Shown here one piece after another: positions 1 through 13,300 of a DNA stretch of 64,000 nucleotides. The DNA is taken from the NCBI RefSeq assembly GCF_041296385.1, contig NC_091016.1:20435497-20499496 (forward strand), written 5' to 3'. Source of the DNA: Aphelocoma coerulescens (taxonomy: Eukaryota; Chordata; Aves; Passeriformes; Corvidae). The notes under the pieces were generated by a model, which saw only the letters and a program-made list of their open reading frames with translations, did not search any database and was not told where the DNA came from. Numbering within the stretch: the first letter of the stretch is position 1; every line of letters starts with the position of its first letter. The translations under genes were made by a program, and so were the position numbers.

Positions 1-2798
1 ATCCTGTGCACAGCTCCTTTGCAGGTGCACATATTCATGGAATTTTGGGAAGGGCTCCCATTGGATATGTACTGGAGCCTGGCCCCCAAAGGCTGGCTTC
101 ACTGGGCTCCCCTGGGGTTTGTGGCTACCACACCAAGTGGGTGGCCTGCTGATGCCCCCTTGGCTCAGAGGGTCCTTCCTTGGGACACCCAGATTTTATC
201 TGCATCCTGCCAAGAGGCTCAGCTTGTGATTTTTCCTCTTCCAGCTCTACTTTGTGGAAGCTTTTGTGAAGACAAGTGAGCTGTGAAATCCATGGTTCTT
301 GCTGGACTGGCAGAGGACATCTCACCTTGGCTTCCTGTTGCTTTCTGTGTTCCTCAGGTGGGGCATCTCACAGCATCAAACCCACCCACCTCACAGGGGG
401 CTGAAGCAATGAATGCATTGTTGGCTAAAAGGAAAGTCTTGGGTGTGGAGACTTAGAGGGATCTTATGGGAACATGAACTGAAGCAAAAGAAATCAGGGT
501 AAGAAGCAGCATACATTGTACCAATTTCTTCTCTCTCTCCATCTCATCCCTCCTCAGAGGGACCCTGTGCAGCTGAAGCTCAGCTCCCTCAGACTGGTCC
601 CTGCAAGCACTGTTTCAAGAAAATGCATCCCTGAGGTAAGACCAGAGACTTTGGCCTGCAGCACAGCTTTTGTAGTTTGTATGCTGATGATGGTATTTTT
701 AAAAATAACATTGCATGGAAGATGAAGATTTAAATCCCTTGTCCCATTTTCTTTCCTAAATGAAGTTATCTTTTGGAAAAAACTCTGCTTTTCATCTTGA
801 AGAGTATCCCTATGTTTCTTAGGCATTTCAAATTCAACTCACAATACATATATATACTTTTTGGGGCTTAATGTCAAGATTTTCATGAAGTCAACCCACT
901 TTCCTCAAGCAGAAGTGTTATCCTCCCAGAAGGAGCTGGAGCTAGGATTATATTACTCACAGTGTCAGTGATTCATTGTTCATCCCTTGGAAAGCATTTC
1001 GTGGTATAATTGTCATACGCAAATTATCACAGAGCTCCCTTTGGAAGGAAAAGAAAAAGAAAAAGGTGTTTTTGTCAGAGATTCAGAAATAAGATGGAAA
1101 ACACTTGCAGCTGGGTTAGGTTGGGTCTCTACTTACAAAATAAAATGAGCTTCCAGTGAGAAGATCTGTGTCAGGTCTGGAAATTGTCTTATTCCAGTGT
1201 TACAAATGCTCCTAGAGAAAAGCATAATTCCTATTTATAGAAGAAAATATTACCAGAGTGGATGCAACAAGAAGCTGACTTGGTAGGTCTAAGTTTAACG
1301 GTGCTTTAAAAGGTGACTGACAAATATAATTTTTAAGTAGGCTCCAAAGGTGTTTCTAAGGCCTTTAAAAATCAAGTTTTTTATCATTCTCAAGCAGTGT
1401 CCTGGAGGAGCAGCATATGTTCTCACTACATTAAGCAGGAGGGAGAGATTTTAGTTATACCTTTTGTTTAGTGCCCTGTTTGTCTGAAAGCTTTATTCTA
1501 TAAATAAGCACTGAACTACTTTGCAGACTTCTGTTTTGTCTATCACTGCCCTGCCCTTGTCTATTGAAAAACCTCACTATTGGTTAACTACAGGTTAAAG
1601 CTATTCTAAATGATGTATGTACTTCTAGTATTCTGTAATGCATGAAAAACCCTTCTCCTTACACTCCTTAGTTTGACTTGTCTACTCCTTTGGAGAAAAG
1701 AATAAATAAAGCAAACAGAAAAGGAACAGAACTCTTTCTTACAAATATTTTAGCTTTGGAAGATTTCTGAACGCTCCGTCCTCAATGTGCAACAGATTTT
1801 TCGTGTTCAGGATTAATCTGTAATGAGGGAAAAATATTTCAGTATTATAATCATTATAGATTTGGGAGGGCCCTGTGCTTTGCTTGTGATTTACCTTCTC
1901 AGAAAACAGTCTTCAAATATGCTGCTGGGTGCATTTTGAGGGACTGTTGGTAATAAAAATGTCCTGCAATTTTTAGGCAGCCAACAAAAGATAACACTGC
2001 CTGAATTCTCATGGTTCTCTGAGCTGATCTGGTTTGGATCCACCTGGTCACTGGTGGGAGTTAGCATTTTGGGCTTGGATGTGGGGCTGAGCCTGGACCT
2101 GAGTGTGTGTGTGTGCCTGGTCCTTGCTCCACAAACAGATCCCTTCAAATCATCTGTCGTTTCTACTCAGGAAAGGCAGTTCCTCAGGTAGTTTAACCTC
2201 TTCAGGGCACCATGGACTTCCTTAGAGCAGTGGTTGGTAGGAGTGGATCAGCAGAAACTGGGAGAGAAGTATGTGAGAAGTCCTGTTTGCTATCGGTCAC
2301 TCAAAAAACAGGTGGATCTCTTAATCAAGGAGCACTTTCTGCAGCTAAACTATCTATAAACATCTGTGTTTGCCCCAATAACTGTAGCCCAGCTCCCTCC
2401 CTATGCATGGCTTACAAAAGACAAGGTTTTAGCATGTGAAAGGGCAAGAAAAGTTGAAATTCAAGAATGCCATTGAACTCACCTACCCTGATCATCCATT
2501 GAATGTGGACTTGAGTGCAGCTGGGGACATCAAGCCCCTGCAATATGAGTCCTGTACAGCATTCAAGATTCAAGGAGGTTTTTTTGCCAGCTCTCTGTAG
2601 CTCTTTAATGGTTTTGCTTAGCTTTTGGGTTTTGGAAGACAGGCATTAGACAAGCTGTCCAAAAACTGTAAGGGTCAAAACTTTTATTCCTTCCCAAAGC
2701 ACACCATTGATCCCAGTGGAAGCTGGACTCAATCAGAGGTTGAGAAATCTTTATCCCTTGCTTATGTGAGTAACTGGCTTCAGTGATGTTCACACATT

Positions 2799-2812
2799 AA
2801 AAAAAAAAAAAA
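2799..2812. repeat. Poly(A) run (14 A)
   Basis: This is a homopolymer of 14 A in LHCGR intron 2. No recognisable retrogene lies upstream of it. Confidence 0.85.
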
Positions 2813-3194
2813 GATGAATTTGTCCTCACTCAGTTGCACAGTTTTAAGCCACTCACTGGTCATGCTGTGCAAAAAAGGCAGTAATGAGATATTGAATCAG
2901 ATTTATAGTTTCCAATTTCACTAAACATTTCAGAGCATTCTCCTAGTCATTGCTTTTAACTCTCTCTCTCAGATGCCTGTGCTATGCAGGTCAAGTTTAA
3001 AATCAGTGAGTGTTCTGTTTGAGTAGTATTTCAGTGCTCCACAGAAGAGCTATGCATACTAAGCAGCTGTATTTAAATAATGTACGGCTTTGAAAATGGC
3101 ATCTTCAAAAAGAAAGATTTTTCTCGTCTTTTGTCATCTCGAATTCTTTCCCCACTTAGAAAGCCTGACAATGCCAGCAGAAGCAGACACAGAG

Positions 3195-3260
3195 CTCCAC
3201 TCCTGCCACTGAGCTCACTGAAAGCAGTGGGACTCTGTGCAGGGATGTCTCTGCATGAGC
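3195..3260. repeat. Ancient amniote interspersed-repeat remnant
   Basis: The sequence around 'cactgaaagcagtgggactctg' followed by 'tctgcatgag' resembles the 'CACTGAAGTCAGTGGGACTCTG' motif seen many times in reptile and bird genomes. It is short and diverged, and the family name is uncertain. Confidence 0.4.
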
Positions 3261-4223
3261 TAGATCTCCAAGGCCAGGCCTTACAGAGTGCTCACTCTTT
3301 ATATAGTACTTTGCAGAGAAATGTTTCTCATCCTAGATCTCAATCAAAGCCAACCAAAGTAACAGAGACAGATTTGGTCCAGGAATACTTCTCTGCAGAC
3401 TGTTTACACCTTGATGATCTGAAACCACAACATGGATGCCTTTTTTTAACTGATGCTCACATTTCAGACAAGGTGGGAAGGCTGTCAAAGGCGCTCGCTT
3501 CTATTCTCTCCAGGGAGTCGCTCTGAGAGATTTCACTACAATAAAAACAACAGACACAAAGCAACACATTACCAGAAGAAACATCAGCAATCAGCTTTCC
3601 ACTTTGTATTTCCTTCTTTTATGCACCCTTGTTCAACCCCTCCTGCCAGTCCTGCCCATGCCTCACCTCAGACATCCTGGAAGCCTGTGCCAGTGGGGTT
3701 TGAGAGGACCAGCCTTTTGCTGTCCTGGCAAAAGGGAAAGCTGACCCTTAGGAATAAGTACCTCTGTAACAGCCAATCTCCAATTCCTCAGTAAATTGCA
3801 GGTAAGGTAGGGACTAAGGGCCAGAGCTAATGTAAACAGAGTGAGCCCAAGCCTCATGAGCCTTTTGTTCCCTCCCATTGTTGGTTCTGCTTAGTGAGTT
3901 TATTTGCTGCATGAGCACATGGATAATGTTCACGGTGCTTCATATACTATTATCAAGTCAGAATTATGGTTGTCTAATCCACAGATGTAGAAATACACAG
4001 ATATGGATTCAACACACTTTATGAACAATTTTTGGATTTAAATGCCATTTTCATTATATGCAAACTGAAAGGAAGTGGCTCTTTTCATCATGACACAGAC
4101 CAACGTGACTGTTTTTGGTGGCACTCTGTGATTACAGATGCTCCTATTCCACATGTGCACTCAAGATTAACCAATACTGACATAGAAAAAAAATCCACTT
4201 ATTAGATGCTTGTTAAATACTTG

Positions 4224-4257
4224 ATTTCTTAGATTAAGAAATTTCTTAGATTAAGAT
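4224..4257. repeat. 17-bp tandem duplication
   Basis: Two adjacent copies of ATTTCTTAGATTAAGAA are present, the second ending in T. TTAGATCTAAG follows and makes a partly palindromic cluster. Confidence 0.8.
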
Positions 4258-6074
4258 CTAAGAAGCTGTGCAAAACTGAGTCCTGAAAGTAAATAGTATA
4301 CATTGATGCATATATAAGGGAAAGATCTTCAAAATTTCTCAACAGAATTGACTAGAAGGACACACAAACTAAACCTAAGATTATACACTGTCAAGAAAAT
4401 ATACTATCCAAACAACTGGATTGCATCTAGACAGTCATGTCAGTATTGTCACAGTCCTGAGTGTTAGTTAATTCAATTACGAGAAGACAACTCCTATTGG
4501 TGTTGATAATAAAGCCCCTTAGACCAGAATGAATTCTGTATTTCATTTGTAGTGGCAAAGGGGGATGCACACTAGAAATCACACAGTTAACATGTATGTA
4601 TGTCTAATAGAGACATTAAGGATTTTTTTCATCATCATAATTCAGTGAGAATGTTATTTTTTGGTTTTGCACTAGTTACACATAAATGAAAGACAGATGT
4701 ACAATCTCTGATCCTCAGAGATTCAGAAGCTGGGAGGGATCAGTGCCTGCTCACAGAACTTGTTTGGGGTCTGAAACATGGTTCTTCCATGGGATCCTCC
4801 CTGTCAGCCACAGTTTTTCCATTTACATATGTTGCAATGACTTATGGCATGAGAATAATTTATCATCTGATTTTCAGAGAGTGATGTGTTGCCAAATAAC
4901 TGATTTAGAGATTTACTATTTTAAAATATGCATTTTTCAAAGTAGCATTAAATCTCAATAAAATTATGAAGTGTTCTACAAACTAACTTCAGAAAAATAC
5001 ATCAATTTCTACAATGTTAATTTGGAGAGATTCATTAAAACAACACAAAAAGATCAATTAAATTCTCGTTATGGAAGGGAAAATGCCATGAACAAACCAT
5101 TCTCTATGGAGAATATGACATATGCACAGTTTGAGAAAGTGTAGCCTCAAGTCATGCAGGTAGGAGAAATTTTGTAGATTTAGGTTGGTCTCCAGTGTGA
5201 AATGATTAAGTTCTCATTAAACATTCAGATTCAAGTGAATGCAAGAATACAGCACCACTTGGATTCTACTTTAATACTGTATTGCAGTTGGATATGTGCA
5301 TCAGAGAAGTACAAAAAGTGCACCTTGAAAAGAAAGCAGCATCTTCTGTGCTGCTGCTTAGATTCTGGGGGAGGTCATTCCCCTGCTCTTCACTGCACTG
5401 CTGTGTCATCAACTTTGTCCTTTAGAGGCCACTCAATGCAGACAAAATAAAAAATAATAAATAATGGAGACTCAAGCATGCCATCTTTCAGCTGGAGTAA
5501 CAGCAGAAATGAGGCCAAGAGGGGTAAGATGAGCCTTATGGTCTGAATCATTGGTGGAAAACAGGTACAAAGCCAAGGGTTGGGAAGCAGTGCAGACTCG
5601 GTGTGCAAAATTACAGCACTTGCAAACTGAAAGATCAAAGAGAGGGCTCAGTCCCACTGATCCCCTGCCAAGCTTCTCTCTCACTGCAAAATGCTGAAGG
5701 AATGTCTCATTTGGGTCTTCTATAAATGTATAATCACAGAGTGCCATGGCTGTCATTGCAGAGGTAATGTTTGATGATAGAAATCTATCTCCTCTTCTAA
5801 TGAAATGCTCCTCTCATCAGTTACTAAGCTGTATCCAGTTCTCTCTGACATGATTAATATTTCATTATTTGATCTTTAAACGGGTGTTAAAAATCACACA
5901 TTTTCAAGGGTTTTTGTATACTGTTTATATGAAAAGGAATGCTATATTTATCCTTCCCCTGTGGTTTTTTTTTTCATCAGTAGTGTGTATTAGCCACACA
6001 TTTTTACATTATTATAAAATGATGATTTTTGTAAGAAATTAAGGAAAAGCCTATGGAAAATATTGACAACTTAC

Positions 6075-6146
6075 ATGATGGAGGAATCTCGAAGTCCTTC
6101 AAACGCATGTGATGGGATTACTTTTACAGGGAGATGGGTAAATGAT
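6075..6146 (-). CDS. LHCGR: LHCGR coding exon 2 (first leucine-rich repeat of the hormone-binding ectodomain)
   Basis: This exon is 72 bp, the expected size of a leucine-rich-repeat exon in glycoprotein hormone receptors. On the minus strand an unbroken pyrimidine tract and CAG (6147-6149) precede it, and a GTAAGT donor (6074-6069) follows. Its first base completes the Ala codon left by exon 1 (GC+A). The reading frame then gives SFTHLPVKV, IPSHAFEGLRD and SSI, ending after two bases of the next codon, again phase 2. LPVKVIPS-AF-GL is the characteristic first repeat of the LH receptor. It forms a strand of the curved horseshoe that binds hormone outside the cell. It is too short to appear as an ATG-initiated ORF and was found by searching the minus strand for the IPSHAF pattern. 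Exon 3 was not found in the remaining 6 kb, so the gene continues beyond the left edge. Confidence 0.93.
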
Positions 6147-7229
6147 CTGAAAAAAAGAAGAGAGGGAGGAAAGGTTGTAAGGCATGGGGTTTCCTTGTTT
6201 CTAATTGTACCATTATGGTAGGGAGAAAACCAATCAAGCATAATGCCACCTTATTTTTCCTGCAGTTCTCTGTACCTCTACAGCCTGATCCATTTGTCAT
6301 TGATCTCAGTTAAATGGATATCAAAGGATATTGGGTCAGTCCTCAACAGCATAAATTTGAGAGTAATCACCATCAAATCAATAATAATCATAACCTATTA
6401 AGTAAATTTATAGCCTGATGAAAGTAGGCTGCTACAGTAACAGTCAAAGGGAGCTACAGGCTATTTAAAGTTAGATCCTCAGAAGTAGTGGCTTTCATAT
6501 AAAGTTTTCTCTGTAAAACAGCATCTTTGTGTTTGCTGCACCATGTCCTCCTCCCAGCAATATCTCTGTAATGTTGCAGCATGGCATCATGAATGTGGCT
6601 ATGCACAAAGTGTAGAAGAATTTCAAATCAGGCAGATATAATGGATTTGTTTTTTAAATAAATTGCATCAGTCTGGTTAGTTGATTCAAAGCAACTGTGG
6701 GTTTTAATTTTTAATTTTTTAGTTTCTCTGACTGAGAAATTAACAATGATGTGGCAGACAGTGTCACATTTTACCATTCTCCACATCTGAACCACAGTAC
6801 TTTTACCAGCCAATTTGTCCACCCGTGAGCACACTCTCCCTGATAATGGCCATAGGAAAATATTTAACATACTTCAAAATATTATCTCTGTAAAAACAGA
6901 TGATTGCTCCATTTTGCTTTAGAATGACTAATATCTAGTTAGAGACATTTGTTTCCCATCCTTAAACTCATCCCCTCAAGGCTTTTTGACTGAAGTGTTT
7001 CTGTGTTATTCACATAACCTGTTTTTTTTGTTGTTGTTGTTATCATAATCCTTTATATGAAGAAACATGTTTATGATTGTCAATACTTATATTAAATGTT
7101 CATCAAGTTTTATATATATATGCATATATTTTTATATATTTAAAAATATGTCATACCTACACATACAGGCAGGCTGTCACAAATACTGTGGCTAAGGGTT
7201 ACAAATCTGGATGTACCAAGGAGCCTGGA

Positions 7230-7362
7230 AGTCACTTCCTAGCTATGTTCCGAAAAGTCTGTGTGATTTGGGGAAAATCATTTCGTTCCCTTGGACCTTG
7301 CCTACCTGTCAGTAAACTGGGAATAACAATGCTTCCCTACCTAACAAGGGTGATAAGAGGAT
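7230..7362 (+). repeat. MIR SINE fragment
   Basis: The stretch follows the MIR core and 3' region in order. It begins with a 'cacttcctagctatg' block, then 'gtgatttggggaaaatca', then 'ctgtcagtaaactgggaata', then 'ctacctaacaagggtgataa'. These match the familiar MIR blocks for 'tactagctgtgtgaccttggg', 'tctgtaaaatgggg' and 'cctacctcatagggtt' with moderate divergence. It lies in LHCGR intron 1, antisense to the gene. The identification is by recall of the consensus. Confidence 0.7.
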
Positions 7363-7830
7363 ATATATGTTATTCATGCTGTTGTGATTGGGTCATACCT
7401 GTCTCTAGACTGATGCTAGCATGTTTTGCTGTGTGGGACGTTTGGTTAAATCAGAGATGAATCTACGTTGTGCAGCTTGAAGAAAGTATTTTTCCCTGAA
7501 GGGTAGAGACAGGTAGAAGTAATTTGCAGTAGGTTTTAACACTCTGAGCCAAAAGGAAAAGAACTTCAGGAAGAAGCAAAAAGTAGAAGCTGAGAAATTC
7601 CTGCTCTATAACCCTGTAACTCTGCCATCAGCTCAGGCTGCTTGGAAAACAAAACATACCTTTTATGAAACTGCTTGCAAAAAATATTATAATTTACAAG
7701 GGAAATGGAAATGTGACTGAAGGTGCAAGAGCTAAAACCAAATCTCGGCTTTCAGTTACATCAGCCCATGAGCCTACGACCTCCCTGTGACATGTTGGTG
7801 GGTGAGCAGCGTGCTGGTTGTAATGGCACA

Positions 7831-7898
7831 TGGCTTGGAGTGACAGGTGATGATCTTTAAGGTCCTTTTCAACCCAAACCCTTCTATGATTCTATGAA
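7831..7898 (+). mobile_element. CR1 LINE 3' terminal fragment
   Basis: It ends with the diagnostic avian CR1 3' end: TCTTTAAGGTCC, then CAACCCAAACC, then the terminal TTCTATGATTCTATGA repeat. Only the 3' tail is present and the 5' boundary near 7830 is approximate. It abuts a minus-strand CR1, giving a tail-to-tail arrangement. Confidence 0.8.
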
Positions 7899-7910
7899 TA
7901 TTTACTCAAC

Positions 7911-9575
7911 AGCTGCGGTTCTCTCAGCCTGTCTCTTCAGGAGACGTGCTCCAGCTCACTGAGCATTTTTGTGGCCTCCTCAGGACTCCAGCATCCTTCT
8001 TATGCTGGAAGCCCTTGGGCTGGATGCAGCTCTCCAGGTGGGGTCTCACAAGAGCAGAGTAGAAGGGGAGAATCCCCTCCCTTGCCCAGCTGGCCACGCT
8101 GCTTTGGATGCAGCCCAGGATACCACGGGCTTCCTGTGCTGCCAGCACACATTGATGGCTCATGTCCAACCTCTCATCCCCCAAGTCCTTCTCAGGGCTG
8201 CTCTCAATCCATTCTCTGCCCGGCCTGTATTTGTGCTTGGGATTGCCCTGGCCCACATGCAGGACCTTGCACTTGGCCTTGCTGAACTCCATGAGGTTTG
8301 CACAGTCTCAAGGCCTCGCGCCTCTCCCACCTCTCAAGGTCCCTCGCCTCCAGCGTGCCGATGCCACCACACACCCCACACACACTTCCACCCCAAACCT
8401 GCTGAGGGTGAGCTCCGTCCCACTGACTACGCTGCCGACAAAGATGTAAATCAGAGCTGCTCCCAGTATGACCCCTGAGGAATGTCACTTGTCACTGCTC
8501 TCCACTCAGACATTCAGCCATTGACTGAGTGCAACCACGCAGCCAACTTCTTATCCACCAAGTGTCCCACCCATCAAACCCATCTCTCTCCAATTTAAAC
8601 ACAAGGATGTGGGCCAGTGTCAAATGCTTTGCACAAGTCCAGGTAGATGATGTCAGATGATGTCAGTCAGATCCACCACTGCTGTAACCCCATCCTAATG
8701 GGCCGCCCAATTTTTCAGGCATAAGATTTGTCCTGAATAAAGCCACACTGGCTAACACCAATCACCTCCGTAGTTTCCATGCACCTTAGCGTGGTTTCCA
8801 GGAGGATCTGCTCCAGGATCTTGCCAGGCATTAAGGTAAGACTCAATGGCATGTATTTCTTTGGGTCTTTCTGATTTCCCTCAGTAAAAATGGGGGTTAT
8901 ATTTCCCCTTTTCTTAATTCCATCAGGGCGTTAGCTTTCCTAACCTGATTCCATCTGCTTAATTTCTCTGAATTCCTCCCAGGCTACCTGTTTCTGCTTC
9001 CACCCTCTATTCCTTCTTTTTGTGTTTGAGTTTGTTCAGGAGTTCCTTGTTCATCCATGCAGGCCTTCTGGTGATTTGCCTGACTTCTTCTTTGTTGGGA
9101 TGTATCACTCCTGAGCTTGGAGTTGATCTTTGAATATCAACCATCTTTCTTGGGCCCCTTTTCCCTCCAGGGCTTTATCCCATGGGACTCTGCCAAGCAG
9201 GTCCCTGAAGAGGCCAAAGTCTGCTCTGCTGAAGTCCAGGGTAATGAGCTTGCTGTGCACCCTCCTTGCTGCTCTAAGGATCTCAAACTCCATCATTTAT
9301 GGTCTTGGCAGCCAAGGCTGCCCTTGAGCTTCACATTCCCTGCCAGCCCCTTCTTGTTGGTGAGAACAAAGCCCACCCTGCACCTCTCCTCCCTGGCTCC
9401 TCTATCACTTGGAGACAAAAGTTATCATCAAAGGATTCCAGGAAACTTGGATTGCCTATGTCCTGCTGTGGTTGAAGTCCCCCCTGAGGACCAGAAATTT
9501 TAAATATGAGGCTGTTCCTCTCTGTCTGTAGATGTTTCATCTGCTCGGTCTTCCTGGTGCGGTGGCCTGTTCAGA
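7911..9575 (-). mobile_element. CR1 LINE pol fragment, internally deleted and 3'-truncated
   Basis: The minus strand encodes decayed pieces of CR1 ORF2. At 7924-8292 it reads KAKCKVLH, then NPKHKYR-GREWIESSPEKDLG, then LPFYSALVRPHLE, which is the C-terminal region of the reverse transcriptase. At 9105-9296 it reads DFSRADFGLFRDLLGRVPWD, then ERWLIFKDQLQAQE, which lies between endonuclease and reverse transcriptase. The middle of the reverse transcriptase is missing, with a junction near 8905-8916. Stops and frameshifts break the frames, so the element is dead. The 3' end stops within ORF2, lacking the 3' UTR. The right boundary near 9575 is approximate. Confidence 0.9.
8645..8664. repeat. 10-bp tandem duplication inside the CR1
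   Basis: AGATGATGTC occurs twice in a row. It is a local slippage event in the dead CR1 and explains part of its frameshift damage. Confidence 0.7.
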
Positions 9576-10271
9576 TTTCTTTCTGACAGCACTCCGACTG
9601 TGATACTCAGATATGTCCATTCAGCCGAGGAAGCTTTTGACAAAAAATGTTTTTACAAAGTTTTTCTACATCTAACTTGCCCACACTACTGGCCTGACTT
9701 CTGTAGCTCATGAAAAGAGGGATGCACCCATCTTTAATGTAAGTTACCTGCACTGTTTTGAAAGACTATTGTTAAAGGATAAACTTTTGCCCTTTTATGA
9801 AAGCCTGTAAAGTTTCTTTCCCATCTCATGCACCATAACTTGTATGCTTGTACTCATTGCTGTCATTCAGTGCTGACAGTGCTGTGGCTCCACAGAATTG
9901 CAGGACTTCTCATCCTTGGAAAAAGACAGAAGGAAATGGAGAGCCAGCCAGACTTCCTGGCACTCAGCAGCCCTTGGCATTTCTATACATTATCAAGACT
10001 GGTTTTCAAGGTACATAATTCTAGGCAGTAAGGTTTGAAATGGCCAAGCTAAATGTATTTAAGGCTACTCAAGAGCATTGGGAAAGACAGGAACTGCCAC
10101 CAATAGACTTGAGCTCCAAGAAAAGCTTTTGAGAGCTCTGGATGCCCCAAAAGCTCAGAACCACTTGCAGTCTTGCTGAGGAGGAGTCAAAGCCCAAGCC
10201 CACTCACACCACTGGAGAAAATCCCTGTATTACAGAAGTGGCCTTTTGCAAAAAGTGTTTAGTTGAACTCA

Positions 10272-10313
10272 TTAATAATAACAACAACAATAATAATAAT
10301 AGTAATAACAATA
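10272..10313. repeat. AAT/AAC trinucleotide microsatellite
   Basis: This is an imperfect mix of AAT and AAC units. It creates a poly-Asn stretch in a short plus-strand reading frame, which is an artefact. Confidence 0.9.
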
Positions 10314-13300
10314 GAAAGAACAGGCCCAATAGCAATAGGTATGAATGAATTATTGTAGCTGGGTTGGCTGTTATATTTTATATTTTATTGTGTCTATTTT
10401 ATAGGATTACTTCTATTTTTAATGCCCAAAAGATGAAAGCATAAGGTAGACTCTTGTTGGCAAGCATTTTATTCTGTGGCACCCTTAAACTTGGGAGGAT
10501 TTGGAATATTGATGGAAACTATGGCTGAAAACCCACTATTTTCCTAGGATTTTTATCAGCTTCTGGGAGGCAGCATAGTAGGGTGGGCATTGATTTTTAA
10601 AGCTCTGTATATTGGGCATTATCTACCTGAAATGTGAACTATGATATAACACAAGCACCCAAAGAGCACCTTCCACTAGGTGATGATGGGTGATATAATC
10701 TCCTGTGGAAGACACTTTGGCCCTGAAATTGAATTCTTTTGACAATCCCAAAGAGCCAAATATGCCCTCAAGGAAGACATGGTACAACTATCTATGTCTT
10801 CAGGCTTTTGCCACAAAGTTTTGTATTTGATGTCTCATAATTTGGTGCCTAATCACATGTCATTCACCCAACTGCAGAAGCTCTGCACACAGGGGCACAC
10901 ACTCAGGTATGGCAAAGTGAACCTCACCATGAAATGAAGTTTTTGAAGGGGCAAAAGGTCTTAAGTTATCCAATGCCCATTGCTGTACAGCTGGTGTTGG
11001 GTACCTATCCAACCAGACTTTGCTTAAAACCCCAAAAGTACATGTGAGACTTCAAAAGAAGGACAAACATATTTTGTTTCAAAATATAATGGTGTATTAA
11101 AGGTTATTTTTCTGCTGAGACTGAGGACATATAGCTGCTGTAGCCAAAGGGCATTCAAAGGTGTCTGAATAATGGAGGTTCTATAGCGTTTGTGTAATGT
11201 CCAAACTAAAAACAGGAGCTTGAGAAAAATATGGTCAATTCAGGACTGTATAAATCCCATAATTCTGCAACCTGTCAGAAGTCTAATAATTTTGAGAACT
11301 TTTTTCATCAATAATGTGACATGGCAAGGATAACTCTGGTAAAGAAAAATGGCTGAAATTTCCCTATGGGATATATACTAGGAATATAGTAAAGTATCAA
11401 AAATGCATTTGGAAGCACAGGTCATTACAGCATCAGATTTTACTCAGATAGAGTTGGAGTTACATATTGGAGCTTATTTTCTTGACTGGCCATACAATTA
11501 AGAAGGACTTTTCTGAGGTCTGGTTTCTGTGTTACAGTGGTAGTGTAACGGAAGGATGTGGCCACCCCGGGAACTGAGCTGTAAAACCTAAACCACTTGC
11601 ACTTGCAAGCACCATGCTGTGATTCCAGGTACAGATGTGGCTGTGAGGGGATAAAATTAACATTCTCTGGCTTTGTTTCTCATACACAGAGCTGTGCAAG
11701 GGGAGAACAGAGCTAGGAAAATTGGTAAAGTATGGAAAGAGAAGCAGTCAGCACTAACAAAGCTCCAGAAACTATATGAGTAAGAGAGAGGGGAAGACAA
11801 CAGCTAAATGGATAAGAAGAAACTGGTATGAAAACCAAAGGAAGAGATGAAAGAAAAGTAAAAGAGGTTGAATAACAACTAAACAAAAGAGTGAGAATAT
11901 GTGTACATCTGTAGGGTTAGCGACTGCAATCATATGTACAGCTTTGTAACTGTGTGATGAATGCAGGATTTCTATTAAAAAAATACAAAGAAGTGGAAAT
12001 TTTAATAGTATAGGTTCAGGTTCAACGTAAAGCAGGCTGGAAGCAGAAGGAGCTGGATATGTCTGTGAGTGCAGACTGAAAGGGATTTTTTTTTGACCTC
12101 TATAAGTGCAAATATTTTCTTTGTAGGAGTATTGAGCTGAATCTCGGTGGAACTCTTTTCTGACTGTAAAGTTGGTTTCTACAGCCAGCCTAATAGTGGG
12201 ACTTTGTGTACAATCATCAGGATTAAATGTTATATTAAAGGTAGAAAGGGAAATTTTTTCTCTTCTTTTTGTCCGTTACCTAGCCCTGTTGCTCTCAGTG
12301 AGGAAGAACTGGCAGCAGCCATAAACCCATTATCTGTCCTAACGTGACCACTGAGGTCGAGATGTGGTTTCTTCTTGGGATGACAGATGGAAAAAGGAGA
12401 AATAAAAGACAAAACCAAAACAGAGAAAGAATAAAATCCCATAAGTTTAGGGCTCTTGGTAACCTCTCCTGGCTGTGATGTGCATCATCCTAATAAACAT
12501 ACTTAATCCACTGCCAGCTCTGCAGGGGCTGTGAATACTATGGAAGAAATGTGCTTGTTGCAAAAACTGTGGAGAGTCTCTCCTGCTTCCATGGGCTCTG
12601 CTTTCTCTGACACTAAGGCAACACAGGGAAATAAGAAGGGAACAAATCCAGGATAGAGAATTTTCTAGAATCTCTGACTTTGGAGGAATGGTTCACACGG
12701 CTCTAGATTAGTACAAATTAGGTTTCCTTGCTCCTATCCATTCCTGAGCTAGGGAGAAAGGGAAGAGGAGATCAGGGTTAGTATCATCCCTAGGGAATTT
12801 CAAGAACAAGTTAAATTTACAAACAAAACAGATGAGAATGGAAAACACAGGCTTTGTTACCAAAAGGGTCATAATAAGAAAACCCCAGCTCAATTCATGC
12901 AGACATAACCAAGGGATCCTGGAAATGGCAACTATGCTATCTGCTGCTCTTCTAATCCCATATTTTGATGCCATGATTGTTTAGATCAGGGCTGTAACTG
13001 AGCCCATAAACAACAACACACTTGTATACCTACGTATGTCAATTATTTGGTCTGGTCTCCTAGATCACGAGCTTGGACTATGGTGTGTGAGTGGGGAAAA
13101 TGCATGATGCCTTGTTATTTTTATTTAATCCTAGCTCCCAGCAAAGCATTAGGCAGAAAGTTATGATGGACCACCCTGCAGAGATCTAAACAGCCGTCAA
13201 AACTCACAGGAATTATTTTACTAAGAAAGGGGGAAAGAAAGTAGTCAAGAACTTGTCAATGAGCTGAACCTCAAGAAGATGCAATGAGCACGGTGAGGAG

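Larger units (their letters stand above)
1..6074 (-). other. LHCGR: LHCGR intron 2, 5' part (continues off the window)
   Basis: This stretch starts with the GTAAGT donor of exon 2 at 6074 and reaches the window edge without a recognisable exon 3. I searched by eye for the expected ISQ and NAF-NL motifs on the minus strand and found no match with usable splice sites. The DNA is AT-leaning and mostly unique. It holds a short ancient-repeat remnant near 3.2 kb, a 17-bp tandem duplication at 4.22 kb and a 14-A run near 2.8 kb. The 148-codon plus-strand ORF at 3080-3526 has no recognisable domain and is probably chance. Confidence 0.8.

Noticed and set aside
400..440. Possible LHCGR exon 3 from a minus-strand NNAF-like reading
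   Set aside because: Surrounding residues do not fit the expected repeat, and no usable acceptor and donor pair lies at the right distance.
3080..3526. 148-codon plus-strand ORF in LHCGR intron 2
   Set aside because: No recognisable family. It includes an ancient repeat remnant and is antisense to the gene.
7831..9575. Twin-priming inversion of a single CR1
   Set aside because: Twin priming puts the inverted 5' part before the sense 3' tail. Here the tail comes first, and CR1 is not known to integrate that way.
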